Source: Candidatus Poribacteria bacterium
Lineage (GTDB): Bacteria; Poribacteria; WGA-4E; PCPOR2b
NCBI GenBank assembly: GCA_021295755.1
Contig: JAGWBT010000006.1
Location: 1 to 34,778, forward strand
DNA: 34,778 bases
Direction of reading: 5' to 3'
Positions 7,907 to 16,217 of the stretch are shown here, piece by piece; position 1 is the first letter of the stretch, and each line of letters opens with the position of its first letter. The translations under genes and the position numbers were made by a program. The notes beneath the pieces are model-generated. The model had not been told where the DNA came from. It saw only the letters and a list, made by a program, of their open reading frames with translations, and did not search any database.

Positions 7907-8491
7907 ATGCAAATTTCTGAAGAGTTACGACAATCGGTCATCCGTTCACTGCCCGAAGTGAACGAAATCGGCAACGAAACATTGCGGAATAAGGTCATCG
8001 ATGCGTGGGCTTACTCCCTAGGAAAAAGCTCATTCAAATCCATTGACGAAATTCGTGCGTCGGGCAATCCGGACACACCGCCACTCAAGCGGGGTACACA
8101 GACCCACCATATCCGTGGCGTCACGCTGCTTGCAATGCGAACCTACGACGAACTGACAGCGATGTTTCCCGAACTTGGCGTAGACCGTGACCTCCTAATC
8201 GCCTGCGCGTTATGCCACGATGTGGGCAAGCCGTGGGAATTCGATCCAGAAAACCAAGCCCGCTGGCGAGAATCGCCAAGTGCTGCTGGATTTCCGTCGA
8301 TTCGGCATCCGGGCTACGGCGTCCACGTCTGCCTGACCGTCGGACTGCCAGAAGCCGTCGCGCACACAGCCGGTGCCCATTCGGGCGAAGGTGAGTTAGT
8401 CGTCCGCAGCTTGGAGAACACAATCGTCCACCACGCAGACTACACCTTCTGGCGCGTACTGGACGCCGGTGGTCTCTTAGAACACGCCTAA
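7907..8491 (+). CDS. HD-domain metal-dependent phosphohydrolase
   Basis: A 194-residue HD-superfamily protein. The core metal-binding residues can be followed: His67/His68 in THHIRG, the defining His104-Asp105 in ALCHDVGKPWEFD, His140, His153 in HTAGAHSGEGE, and the distal HHADY at 175-179. HD proteins hydrolyse phosphomonoester or phosphodiester bonds, often of nucleotides; the substrate here is unknown. No partner domain such as a RelA or nucleotidyltransferase domain is attached. The ATG follows CTAGGAG. The gene runs in the same direction as the ThDP enzyme gene and ends 3 bp from the convergent dioxygenase gene, so there is no room for a separate terminator. Confidence 0.85.
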   Translation: MQISEELRQSVIRSLPEVNEIGNETLRNKVIDAWAYSLGKSSFKSIDEIRASGNPDTPPLKRGTQTHHIRGVTLLAMRTYDELTAMFPELGVDRDLLIACALCHDVGKPWEFDPENQARWRESPSAAGFPSIRHPGYGVHVCLTVGLPEAVAHTAGAHSGEGELVVRSLENTIVHHADYTFWRVLDAGGLLEHA

Positions 8492-8494
8492 TTA

Positions 8495-9907
8495 TTAGTG
8501 TGTGGATCCCATCTCCTCTAACGCAGCAATCGCGTACTCGCGGATGATAGCGTATTCATCGTCATACATCACCGTCGATAGCGCACGGCTAGCGGCGTCA
8601 ATGCTTTCATCGGTCCCTTTGCATGTCCTTGCCAGTGCATTCACCGCATTGCAGCGAACCAATGGGTGATCATCCTTTGAAGCGGCTATCAATGCGTCCA
8701 TCTCCCCACCGATAGTCCCCAACGCATTCACGGAATTACGACGCACCCATTCGGACGGATCATCCAGAGCCTGAATCAACGCGGGAACCGCTTCTGCGGC
8801 AGGTGTGCCGATGTCTCCCAAGATATCCGCTGCGGTCGCACGCACCCACCACGCCGTATCCTCATTTAGGACAGAAGTTAAAGCGGGAACAGCGGCTGCA
8901 CCAATCGCGCTCAAGGCGTATGCTGCATGAGTTAAGATCGGCTCATCCGTAATCTCAACGGGTTCAGCGGTTTGACGCAGCACCTCTATCAGTTGATCCA
9001 CAGCAGGTTCACCAACCGCTCCGAGGGCATAGACAGCATTCAGACGAGCAGACGCAGAGGCATCACGCAACGCGGCAATCAACTCAGAAACGTGATTCCC
9101 ATTCACGCTTCCATTGTTTGCCATCGCCTCATTATCTCCGTTTAACCAGCTCCACACATGATTCCACACCGCTTCCTGACCGGGTATCGGTGTGTCATCG
9201 GTGAGTGATTTGGTATCTGTCGCAGTAATACCATTGGCACCCCAAGAAGGCTGCTGCGGCTCCTCTGTGCGGGTGAGAAGAAACTTAATCATGTAACGAT
9301 TCTTATTACTGTGATTTGTCCCCCAGCTGCTGTGCCACTGATGGTAATGACCAATCGTTATCGTTCCCGCCTTTCCACAAAGCAGCGCACCAATCTCCGG
9401 ATCGCTGTAGGCACTGTTGTAGTGTCTCATACTCTCCAGATCGTAATACTGCACACCCGGTATAACCGCCGTCGGTCCCATATCTTCGGTAACCTCCTGC
9501 GGATAATACCATGCCCAAACAGATCGGAAGTAATGGTGCCGTCTCCATTCAAAAAGCCACCCATGGTCTTTCGTTGTGAAATGTTTCGATCTGCCGTCCT
9601 GATGCCACGCACCACCTTTTTGGCCCGGCTGCTTCATGTGTGCATGGCGATGTGGATGCATCATGTAATTCGGTCCCAAAAGACTGGTCAGGACACCCCG
9701 AACAGTCGGATGGGCAAACACCTGATACAGCGCGGGAACTTTTTGTAGGATATGATTCCGCGGGTCTCCCTCTTTCTCAAAGATTGCTGCAGTCGCCCGG
9801 TAGATTTCTTCGTGGAGGTCGGGTAAATCGGGGTGGACTGTGATATACCCATTTTTGATGAAGTTCTGTATCCCTTCGTCATCGAGAAGGTACTGCTGAT
9901 TGACCAT
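8495..9907 (-). CDS. Phytanoyl-CoA dioxygenase (PhyH) domain fused to HEAT repeats
   Basis: A 470-residue protein in two parts. Residues 1-215 are an Fe(II)/2-oxoglutarate dioxygenase of the PhyH family: HQDG supplies His102 and Asp104 of the metal facial triad, the distal His is probably in GHYHQWHSSW (187-195, best candidate His192), and Arg204 in NRYMIKF is a candidate for binding 2-oxoglutarate. From about residue 274 to the end are HEAT/PBS-lyase-type helical repeats, with units reading like LIAALRDASASARLNAVYAL and VPALIQALDDPSEWVRRNSV. I chose the ATG at 9907 because AAAGGAG lies just upstream and MVNQQYLLDDEG is a normal PhyH start; the frame stays open 29 codons further. PhyH enzymes hydroxylate lipophilic or other small molecules. 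The HEAT tail suggests protein binding or regulation (inference). Confidence 0.88.
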   Translation of the reverse strand: MVNQQYLLDDEGIQNFIKNGYITVHPDLPDLHEEIYRATAAIFEKEGDPRNHILQKVPALYQVFAHPTVRGVLTSLLGPNYMMHPHRHAHMKQPGQKGGAWHQDGRSKHFTTKDHGWLFEWRRHHYFRSVWAWYYPQEVTEDMGPTAVIPGVQYYDLESMRHYNSAYSDPEIGALLCGKAGTITIGHYHQWHSSWGTNHSNKNRYMIKFLLTRTEEPQQPSWGANGITATDTKSLTDDTPIPGQEAVWNHVWSWLNGDNEAMANNGSVNGNHVSELIAALRDASASARLNAVYALGAVGEPAVDQLIEVLRQTAEPVEITDEPILTHAAYALSAIGAAAVPALTSVLNEDTAWWVRATAADILGDIGTPAAEAVPALIQALDDPSEWVRRNSVNALGTIGGEMDALIAASKDDHPLVRCNAVNALARTCKGTDESIDAASRALSTVMYDDEYAIIREYAIAALEEMGSTH

Positions 9908-10173
9908 GATAACGCTCCTTTCGCCCATATAGTTCGGCAGACTCACAATAGTGCTGTATTCCTTCAGGTTCCATTCTACTTTGCCTCTCACCAATGTAAA
10001 GTAAATTATAGCAGGAATTACTCAAAAAAGAGAGTCAAAAAAAAGAGAATAATTCACTATTTCCTGCCGAATCCGATACGAGTATCTTCTTGACTTTCGG
10101 AAGAACATCGTGGCAAAATAGAAGTCCATAATCATGACCCCAAAATCGGTTATCTTAAACGAAGGAATCCGCT

Positions 10174-11748
10174 ATGCAAAAACCACGCATCATGTTCTAT
10201 CACGATGGACGCCATCCGCTGCTCTACATGTACGAGCCTGCAATGCAGAAAGAAGAGTGCGAGGCAGCAGTTGACGAACTTGCTGGCACTCCTGTCGAGG
10301 CATTAATGTTTTGCTTGGGGGACGGGCGAACAGTCCTACATGATACGGAAGTCGGCGAACTATGGGGACATAATGTCCAAAAATGGGATCACCTCATCTT
10401 CCGTCGGACCTACCAAAATGCGCTGCACCTAATCCAAGAAGGCAACGATCCCTTGCGGGTAATCTGTGATCGCGCCCATGATGTGGGATTACTGTTTTAT
10501 CCCACGCTATTGATGCAGTTAGAGAGCGGCGAGCGAGGAGGACCGGGGTACGATATTCGCAGCTCGGATTTTCGATTGGATAACAAGCATCTGGAGATCG
10601 GCGCAAAGGGTAACATAGACCCTGATTTCCCCGGTATCCACTGTGCTGATTTCATGAACCAAGCTGTCCGTGACGAACGATTCGCACTCATTTCAGAGGT
10701 GCTTACCAATTATGAGGTCAATGGATTCGAGCTCCAATTTAATTTCTGGCCCTACTACTTCCACCCGGATGAAGTAGAGGACGGGTGTCAAATCATGACC
10801 GAATGGGTTGGACAAGTCTATGCAACAGTAAAGGAGAGTGGCTCCGAGCGGGAATTGGCAATCAGCATCCCGTCGAATGTCGAGACCTGTCTGTCCCGTG
10901 GTTTGGACCCACAGGAGTGGATGCGGCAAGGCATCGTGGATGTTCTCATCGCTCAAGCACTTGCAAGACCTGAGCTGCGAGATCCAAACGGCACTTCTCT
11001 GACCTATGAAGCACCCCTGCTTGATGATCTCCGCTCCTTGGTAGAGTCTGCCAAAGGAACACAGTGCCGCATCCACGCCGCTATTGATAGCAACGTGGAC
11101 TCCGACCGCTTGGGTGAAGCGTCGATTGAAATGATTCGTGCCGCGGCTTGCAACTACTGGGCACAGGGCATTGACGGACTCTATATCAGCCAGTGGTTCA
11201 CGAACTGGCCCTACGAAGCGTCGTTCTATGAAAAACTCCGTGAGTTGCCCCATCCGGATATTATGGCACCCAAGGATAAATTCTATCATATCCCCACAGT
11301 GAGCGGTCGCTTTCCGAGTCCAGAACTCACATCGCAACTGCCCGCCGACTTGGAGGTGAACGTACCTGTCCAGTTGGAAGTGACAATCAGTGACGATCTG
11401 CCCCGTTGGGAGCAAGTGGGGCGAGTCCACGAGGTTCTCCTGCGCGTGCGAATCATGAATACCACCGAAAACGACCAGATACGCTTTCAACTGAACAGCA
11501 TAGAACTACCAACACATCTGCTGCGTAAAATTAACGAGATGTACCGGATGCGCGCACCGCGTTACCGCACCGGTTCAGGCTACTGGTTCATCTACCAACT
11601 TGACCCACACCACTGGCCCCAAACAGGTGAGAATATCCTCGAAGTCACACTACTGGAACGCGATCCTGACGTCATCCCCCAATGCTACGTCCGTGATGTC
11701 GAATTGGAGATTAAGTATCTGCCCGGCAAGCATTTCAATCGCGATTAG
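10174..11748 (+). CDS. Putative TIM-barrel glycoside hydrolase-like protein
   Basis: A 524-residue protein without a signal peptide. I cannot name its family with certainty. The first 370 or so residues read like a (beta/alpha)8 barrel of the GH10-like or DUF187-like kind: VEALMFCLGD, GLLFYPTLLMQ, then VNGFELQFNFWPYYFH (a typical strand-4 place for an acidic catalytic residue), LAISIPSNVETCLSRG, and the late strand IDGLYISQWFTNWPYE. The last 140 residues are beta-rich (LEVNVPVQLEVTISDDL) and look like an all-beta accessory domain. The ATG follows ACGAAGGAAT. A sugar isomerase gene starts 42 bp after its stop, consistent with a carbohydrate catabolic pair. No export signal argues for an intracellular substrate or for a non-hydrolytic role. 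Confidence 0.55.
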   Translation: MQKPRIMFYHDGRHPLLYMYEPAMQKEECEAAVDELAGTPVEALMFCLGDGRTVLHDTEVGELWGHNVQKWDHLIFRRTYQNALHLIQEGNDPLRVICDRAHDVGLLFYPTLLMQLESGERGGPGYDIRSSDFRLDNKHLEIGAKGNIDPDFPGIHCADFMNQAVRDERFALISEVLTNYEVNGFELQFNFWPYYFHPDEVEDGCQIMTEWVGQVYATVKESGSERELAISIPSNVETCLSRGLDPQEWMRQGIVDVLIAQALARPELRDPNGTSLTYEAPLLDDLRSLVESAKGTQCRIHAAIDSNVDSDRLGEASIEMIRAAACNYWAQGIDGLYISQWFTNWPYEASFYEKLRELPHPDIMAPKDKFYHIPTVSGRFPSPELTSQLPADLEVNVPVQLEVTISDDLPRWEQVGRVHEVLLRVRIMNTTENDQIRFQLNSIELPTHLLRKINEMYRMRAPRYRTGSGYWFIYQLDPHHWPQTGENILEVTLLERDPDVIPQCYVRDVELEIKYLPGKHFNRD

Positions 11749-11790
11749 ATTGCCTTATATCATAAACTACTCCGCTAGGAGGAACCCTAA

Positions 11791-12651
11791 ATGGAAATTG
11801 TACTCAATTCTAAGTTCTTTACGGAGCTATCTGTCGAGCAACTCGGCGAGAAAACCATCGAACTCGGCTACGACGGGGTGGATATCTGCGTCCGTCCGGG
11901 ACACCCGATTCACGTCGATAACGTCGTTGAAGCACTGCCCAAAGCGATGAAGGTTTGGGAGGGGCAAAACCTCACCTGTCCGTTGGCGACAGCGGCTACG
12001 GATATAACGAATCCGAATGCACCGGCGGTGGAGGGGCTATACGCTGCGTGTGCAGAAGCGGGCATCCCGCGTCTCAAAATCGGGTTCTGGCGGTTTAACG
12101 AGGAGGACGATTATTGGCAGGCGATTGATGCCGCGCGTAGGGAACTTGAGGGGTTTAGCGCGTTCAGTGAGAAATATGGGGTGCAAACCTGTTACCAGAT
12201 TCACAGCGGTGCCTGTATTGGATCCAACTGCGCAGGACTGATGCATCTCATCAAAGGTTTCGATCCGCAGCACATCGGTGCCTATCCCGATCCCGGGCAT
12301 CTCCTTCTTGATGGCGAGGATTGGGCAATGGGATTGGCGATGATTGGGGATTATCTGTCCGTTATCGGAATCAAAGATGCCCTCTACCTCTCGCAGCCCG
12401 ATCGTACTCCTCCTTATGTTCCCTGTTTTGTAAAGCTAGGAGACGGAGGTGTCGATTGGAGGCGTTATCTGGGGCTTCTGTGCAAAAGCGGTTTTGACGG
12501 ACCCCTAACGGTGCATACCGAGTACCGCTTCGATGAATCGATTATTCGTCAGGTAGGGTATGCCGAGACCACGCCGCCGAATCTGGAGCAGTGGGCGAAA
12601 GAGGATGCTGTTTATCTTCGGAATGTGCTATCCAGTTTGGGTGCGAAATAG
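11791..12651 (+). CDS. Sugar phosphate isomerase/epimerase (AP endonuclease family 2 fold)
   Basis: A 286-residue xylose-isomerase-like TIM-barrel protein. Features typical of the sugar phosphate isomerase/epimerase family are the N-terminal YDGVDICVRPGHP, the metal and substrate motifs YQIHSG, then GAYPDPGHLLLDG, then VIGIKDALY, and the C-terminal GFDGPLTVHTEYRF whose Glu usually binds metal. Such enzymes interconvert ketoses, aldoses or inosose derivatives. The start has GGAGGAACCCTAA before ATG, and the gene lies 42 bp after the barrel hydrolase-like gene, presumably in one transcript. It converges on yraN, with 23 bp between the stops. The substrate is not predictable from sequence. Confidence 0.87.
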   Translation: MEIVLNSKFFTELSVEQLGEKTIELGYDGVDICVRPGHPIHVDNVVEALPKAMKVWEGQNLTCPLATAATDITNPNAPAVEGLYAACAEAGIPRLKIGFWRFNEEDDYWQAIDAARRELEGFSAFSEKYGVQTCYQIHSGACIGSNCAGLMHLIKGFDPQHIGAYPDPGHLLLDGEDWAMGLAMIGDYLSVIGIKDALYLSQPDRTPPYVPCFVKLGDGGVDWRRYLGLLCKSGFDGPLTVHTEYRFDESIIRQVGYAETTPPNLEQWAKEDAVYLRNVLSSLGAK

Positions 12652-12674
12652 CTTCGTCAATGTGCGGGGGTTCA

Positions 12675-13055
12675 TCACCCATCAGTACAAAACGCAAACG
12701 CATTTTCAATGTGCTGAAGCCTGATGAGTTCAAATTTCCACGATAGCATGATTGCAACAACGTCGAACTGGCAGGGGACATCTAGGAGATTGTGCACTTG
12801 TAGATAATTCAGTGCAATTTTAGAGATTTGCTTCTGCTTGGCAGGAGTAACAGCCGCCTGTGGTAGGCCAAATTTGCTGCTCCGACGCGTCTTGACTTCA
12901 ACGAACGCAATCCGTTTTCCACGTTGAACGATGAGGTCAATCTCACCTGAGCGCGTGCGGTAGTTCTGTGCGCGAATTTCATACCCTTGCGCTTTGAAGT
13001 GCTCTATAGCAAGGGCTTCGCCGATCTTGCCTACCTTAATTCTGGAATCGCTCAT
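12675..13055 (-). CDS. yraN: YraN/UPF0102 family putative endonuclease
   Basis: A 126-residue protein of the UPF0102 (YraN) family, which has a restriction-endonuclease-like fold. The nuclease core is visible: SGEIDLI (Glu38, Asp40), then FVEVKTRRSSKFG with Glu53 and Lys55, the D-E-x-K pattern. The start at 13055 was chosen because family members begin near MxxxxxxKxGKxGEALA, and because it follows the rnhB stop codon by one base, a tight operonic junction. The frame is open further upstream but that part lies inside rnhB. Neighbourhood rnhB-yraN is common in bacteria. The physiological role of YraN is not established. Confidence 0.92.
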   Translation of the reverse strand: MSDSRIKVGKIGEALAIEHFKAQGYEIRAQNYRTRSGEIDLIVQRGKRIAFVEVKTRRSSKFGLPQAAVTPAKQKQISKIALNYLQVHNLLDVPCQFDVVAIMLSWKFELIRLQHIENAFAFCTDG

Positions 13056-13056
13056 C

Positions 13057-13692
13057 TTACTGTAGCTTAAAACTGCGCCGATGGATAGGGCAGGGACCGA
13101 GTTGGGCAATTGCCTGACGATGTAGAAGCGTACCGTATCCTTTGTGGGCCCGGAAACCGTAGCCCGAATAGGTTTCATTAAGTTCAATCATCAGGCGATC
13201 TCGCGTGACTTTTGCGATAATCGAAGCAGCGGCAATAGACTGGATAAGGGTATCTCCCTTGGGGATCGCTCTGGCGGGTAGAGAAATTGCCGGAAGATGT
13301 GTACCATCCACAAGTGCGTAATCTGGAGCAGGCGTGATTTGTACAATAGCTTGAGCCATTGCAATCATTGTTGCTTGGAGAATATTGATCTGATCAATCT
13401 CCTTGTTATCAACACAACCAACACCAACCGCTACGGCTGTACGGTGGATCTCGTCGAACAATCCAGCCCGTTTTTTAGGGGTCAACTGCTTTGAGTCCGT
13501 CACACCTGAAAGCTGACAGTCAGTAGGAAGAATAACAGCTGCTGCGACAACAGGACCGGCTAATGCCCCTCGTCCAGCCTCGTCAATTCCTGCGATACGC
13601 TGATAGCCCTGCTGTCGTAGGGTTTGTTCAAACTGTTGTATCTCCGTTGGATTACTCCCTCTATGCGTTATCGGTGGTTTGCCGTCTCTCAC
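13057..13692 (-). CDS. rnhB: Ribonuclease HII
   Basis: Ribonuclease HII cleaves the RNA strand of RNA-DNA hybrids and single ribonucleotides in DNA. The signature is [20 protein letters not shown] with the Asp-Glu catalytic pair, followed by [20 protein letters not shown] and [12 protein letters not shown]. The start is awkward: between the rplS stop (13661-13663) and the AGIDEAGRG motif there is no in-frame ATG, GTG or TTG. The nearest is GTG at 13692, which follows AAAGGTG and overlaps the end of rplS by about 30 bp, giving 211 residues, close to the usual 200. Another GTG lies at 13704. The gene is translated within the ffh-rpsP-trmD-rplS operon and ends one base before yraN. Confidence 0.9.
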   Translation of the reverse strand: MRDGKPPITHRGSNPTEIQQFEQTLRQQGYQRIAGIDEAGRGALAGPVVAAAVILPTDCQLSGVTDSKQLTPKKRAGLFDEIHRTAVAVGVGCVDNKEIDQINILQATMIAMAQAIVQITPAPDYALVDGTHLPAISLPARAIPKGDTLIQSIAAASIIAKVTRDRLMIELNETYSGYGFRAHKGYGTLLHRQAIAQLGPCPIHRRSFKLQ

Positions 13693-14020
13693 GGATTCGT
13701 ACACCTTTTCCGGTTCGGTCTCGTAGGTAGTACAACTTTGCTCGGCGGATGGCACCGTATCGAATAATTTGGATACTTTCAATATTTGGTGAATGTGCAG
13801 GAAAGGTTCTTTCACTCCCTTCGCCATAAGCAACACGGCGGACAGTAAATGTCTCACGCAGCCCACCATTCGATCGTCGAATGACCGTTCCTTCATAGGC
13901 TTGGATACGTTCTTTTGAACCCTCTCGGATACGGGTGTTGACCCGTACGAGATCTCCGGGTCCAAAATCAGGAATATCGGCTTTTACATGTTCGCTCTCA
14001 ACAGATTCAATAAGATTCAT
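13661..14020 (-). CDS. rplS: 50S ribosomal protein bL19
   Basis: Ribosomal protein bL19, a 119-residue component of the large subunit at the interface with 30S. Family blocks are clear: [80 protein letters not shown]. The ATG at 14020 has an excellent AAAGGAGG site 7 bases upstream and gives the normal length; the frame is open another 35 codons but without family similarity. It lies 145 bp downstream of trmD, as in most bacteria, and its end overlaps the start chosen for rnhB. Confidence 0.97.
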   Translation of the reverse strand: MNLIESVESEHVKADIPDFGPGDLVRVNTRIREGSKERIQAYEGTVIRRSNGGLRETFTVRRVAYGEGSERTFPAHSPNIESIQIIRYGAIRRAKLYYLRDRTGKGVRIRERRQTTDNA

Positions 14021-14165
14021 CGTTTGGTTCCTCCTTTCATTCGGGTGTTTATAGTCTCGACACTGCCCATGATATAAACAGGAGATAGAGAAAATTAGGA
14101 AAACGAGAGAATGAGAAGGCTTCATGTCCCGTTTTCTGGCTTTTCCGTTTTCCGGGCTTCACCTT

Positions 14166-14909
14166 TTACGCATGACTCGTTACATCCGAATTTTTCAGAG
14201 AACTCAGATACGCAACGTCTTCAGCCGAGAGTTCAACGTTTTTGAGCAAGTCTGGACGGCGTTCAGCAGTCCGCTTGAGAGACTGTTCCCGTTGCCAATG
14301 CGTAATGTTTTCGTGGTGCCCGCTCACCAAGATATCGGGGACCTTCAGCCCCTCAAACTCAGCGGGTCGCGTATAATGTGGGCAATCTAGTAAGCCCTGA
14401 CTAAATGAATCCTCCTGTGCTGATTCGTAATTTCCCAGCGCATGCGGCAAAACTCGACCAATCGCATCAACCAATACCAGCGCAGGAATTTCTCCACCGC
14501 TCAGGACATAATCGCCTATCGAAATCTCATCCGTAACCAGTTTAATACGTACTCGCTCGTCAATTCCTTTGTAGCGTCCGCAGATCAAGATCAGGTGCGA
14601 TTCAAGGGAAAGAGCTTCAGCACATGCCTGGTTAAAGGGAGCTCCTTGTGGGGTCAGGTAGATAACACGCGCAGTTGACTCCGGTTGTATTGCCCTGATC
14701 GCGGCGAAAAGCGGCTCCGGTTTCAAAATCATGCCTGCGCCGCCCCCGTAAGGATAGTCATCAACCGTTTGATGACGGTCTGTCGTAAAATCGCGCAGGT
14801 TGTGAACGCTGACCGTCAATATGTCTCTAGCTTGCGCACGCCTTAAGATACCGGCTTGCAATACAGGTAGGATGACCTCTGGAAAAATGGTAATGATGTC
14901 AATTCTCAT
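14166..14909 (-). CDS. trmD: tRNA (guanine-N1)-methyltransferase TrmD
   Basis: TrmD makes m1G at position 37 of tRNAs reading codons with C in the first anticodon-adjacent position, preventing +1 frameshifting. This 247-residue copy has all expected motifs: [11 protein letters not shown] at the start, [17 protein letters not shown], the SPOUT trefoil-knot region [13 protein letters not shown] and [19 protein letters not shown], then LDCPHYTRP and LVSGHHENI. Its ATG overlaps the stop of the ylqD-like gene by four bases (ATGA), so translation is coupled. In many operons rimM lies immediately before trmD; here it does not. Confidence 0.97.
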   Translation of the reverse strand: MRIDIITIFPEVILPVLQAGILRRAQARDILTVSVHNLRDFTTDRHQTVDDYPYGGGAGMILKPEPLFAAIRAIQPESTARVIYLTPQGAPFNQACAEALSLESHLILICGRYKGIDERVRIKLVTDEISIGDYVLSGGEIPALVLVDAIGRVLPHALGNYESAQEDSFSQGLLDCPHYTRPAEFEGLKVPDILVSGHHENITHWQREQSLKRTAERRPDLLKNVELSAEDVAYLSSLKNSDVTSHA

Positions 14910-15313
14910 TCAATAACTTGGACGACAACTCCATCTTTGACGATAATCTCTGCCTGAGACAGTTTGGCGCGGATGTCATCCCCTACCTCAATTTTGACAG
15001 GCGCATCATATGTTCCGCTGGTAAAAAGGGTATCAATCTCAAGTTCCTTAACCTGCAATAACTTCTGGCTGAGATTGCTCTTCACCTGCTCCTGTTTTTC
15101 ACGTTCTTGGTGAATCTCTTCGCGCAACTGATTAACACGACGTGGATCTCGCTTTTGAGCTTCTGCAATCAAACGTCGACTTTGGAATTCCTCTTGCTGC
15201 AGCCATGTTTCAATCTGGCGAATCGTGTGCTCTAACTCCTTCGTGAGTTGCTCCTTGAAAGCAGGGGTCACAATATTTTTCAAAATAACAGGTCTTTTGA
15301 CAATAACAGCCAT
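14906..15313 (-). CDS. ylqD: YlqD-like coiled-coil protein
   Basis: A 135-residue protein resembling YlqD, a family of unknown function found in the Bacillus rpsP-ylqC-ylqD-rimM-trmD operon. It starts [14 protein letters not shown], has a long charged central helix (about residues 20-75, rich in E, Q, R and K, likely coiled coil), and ends with the YlqD-type beta segment [15 protein letters not shown] and [13 protein letters not shown]. The start at 15313 is preferred because GGGAG lies 5 bases upstream; an ATG five codons earlier lacks this. It overlaps trmD by ATGA and follows khpA by 47 bp. Position and C-terminus agree on the assignment, although pairwise similarity cannot be measured here. 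Confidence 0.78.
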   Translation of the reverse strand: MAVIVKRPVILKNIVTPAFKEQLTKELEHTIRQIETWLQQEEFQSRRLIAEAQKRDPRRVNQLREEIHQEREKQEQVKSNLSQKLLQVKELEIDTLFTSGTYDAPVKIEVGDDIRAKLSQAEIIVKDGVVVQVIE

Positions 15314-15360
15314 ATCTCTCCCACTCATTCGTCATAGTGAGTCGGTAGGATTGCAAATGC

Positions 15361-15612
15361 TTACTCTACCGCTTGACGGTATTCGACAATCTCAAGTATT
15401 GCCTTTTTACGTGCTTTGACTCCCGTAGCAAGTAGCAGAGATCGCATTGCCTTGGCTGTGCGCCCCTGTTTCCCAATGACTTTTCCTAAATCTTCAGGGA
15501 CAACGCTCAGTTCAAGAATAGTCACAGTGTTGCCTTCGACTTCATTGACGCTGACCTGATCTGGGTGATCAACGAGGGATTTTGCGAGGTATTCGATCAA
15601 ATCCTTGAGCAT
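15361..15612 (-). CDS. khpA: KH-domain RNA-binding protein KhpA
   Basis: An 83-residue single KH-domain protein, the KhpA (YlqC) family, which binds RNA with KhpB in many bacteria and lies after rpsP. The domain is complete: an N-terminal helix LKDLIEYLAKSLVDHP, the beta strand VTILELSVVPEDLGKVIG, the RNA-binding GxxG loop GKQG at residues 47-50, then the helix TAKAMRSLLLATGVKARKKA. Length equals the family norm. It is separated from rpsP by a 114-bp gap that holds a copy of the GTAGG hairpin repeat, so the repeat has been tolerated inside the operon. No KhpB gene is seen in the window. Confidence 0.93.
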   Translation of the reverse strand: MLKDLIEYLAKSLVDHPDQVSVNEVEGNTVTILELSVVPEDLGKVIGKQGRTAKAMRSLLLATGVKARKKAILEIVEYRQAVE

Positions 15613-15664
15613 GGGATTCCCCTAAAAACGCGATTTTACACTAATAAGACTCACGCAGCCAACT

Positions 15665-15687
15665 GTAGGCGAGGCATCTTGCCCCGC
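15665..15687. repeat. GTAGG-GCGAGGCATCTTGCCCCGC hairpin, copy 2
   Basis: The same unit as at 7749 and 20295, with one base changed in the left arm (GCGAGGCA against TGCCCCGC, still able to pair with a wobble). It sits between rpsP and khpA within an operon, so it would be transcribed as part of the message and could act as a stabilising or attenuating hairpin. Confidence 0.7.
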
Positions 15688-15726
15688 ATCAACTGTGCTG
15701 AAATGCGTAAGTCTGTACGCGGGACA

Positions 15727-16104
15727 CTAATTTGCTTCTTCTGCTGATTCTTCTGCAGGAGCAGATTCTTCTGCTGCTGCGTCCGAATCCTCTTCTGAAG
15801 CAGGCATCGACTCTGTTTCTGGAGTTGGGGTAGGCTGACCCTGTTTTTCATTTATGAATTGTTCCCAAACGCCAGCTTTTGACATGAGATCTTTGGCTGT
15901 GTCAGAAGGTTGTGCACCAGTTCTCAACCATTTTAATGCCTTTTCCGCGTCAATTACGATGTTTGCCGGATCGGTCATCGGATCATAATGCCCAATCCGT
16001 TCGATAAAACGTCCATCTCTTTGGCTTCGAGAGTCAACGGCCACCAACCGATAAAAAGGACGTCTTTTCTTTCCATGCCGCTGAAGTCTAATTCGTACTG
16101 CCAA
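15727..16104 (-). CDS. rpsP: 30S ribosomal protein bS16 with acidic tail
   Basis: Ribosomal protein bS16 of the small subunit. The first 83 residues are canonical: AVRIRLQRHGKKRRPFYRLV, DSRSQRDGRFIERIGHYDP, then DAEKALKWLRTGAQPSDT and LMSKAGVW. The protein is 125 residues instead of the more usual 75-90. The extra 40 residues form a low-complexity acidic tail of Glu, Ala, Ser and Asp. Extended bS16 tails occur in several phyla, and no function is assigned. The ATG lies downstream of a GGAGGTAA site. It follows ffh by 113 bp in the operon. Confidence 0.97.
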   Translation of the reverse strand: MAVRIRLQRHGKKRRPFYRLVAVDSRSQRDGRFIERIGHYDPMTDPANIVIDAEKALKWLRTGAQPSDTAKDLMSKAGVWEQFINEKQGQPTPTPETESMPASEEDSDAAAEESAPAEESAEEAN

Positions 16105-16217
16105 ATGTTACCTCCTATTTCGTGAAAGCTGCTCCTACCACTTAATTCTGGCTGTAGTCATCGCCCAAATTGCAACGACTAATAGTGATAGTCAATAAGA
16201 TAAATCGCATCCAAAAT

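Noticed and set aside
9311-9748. 145-codon plus-strand open frame inside the PhyH gene
   Set aside because: Lies opposite the conserved HxD region of the dioxygenase; no ribosome-binding site or domain.
10090-10119. Promoter TTGACT with CAAAAT before the barrel protein gene
   Set aside because: The -10 match is poor and the spacer is 18; not enough to call.
10693-11490. 265-codon minus-strand open frame
   Set aside because: Shadow of the well-supported plus-strand barrel gene; no family motifs.
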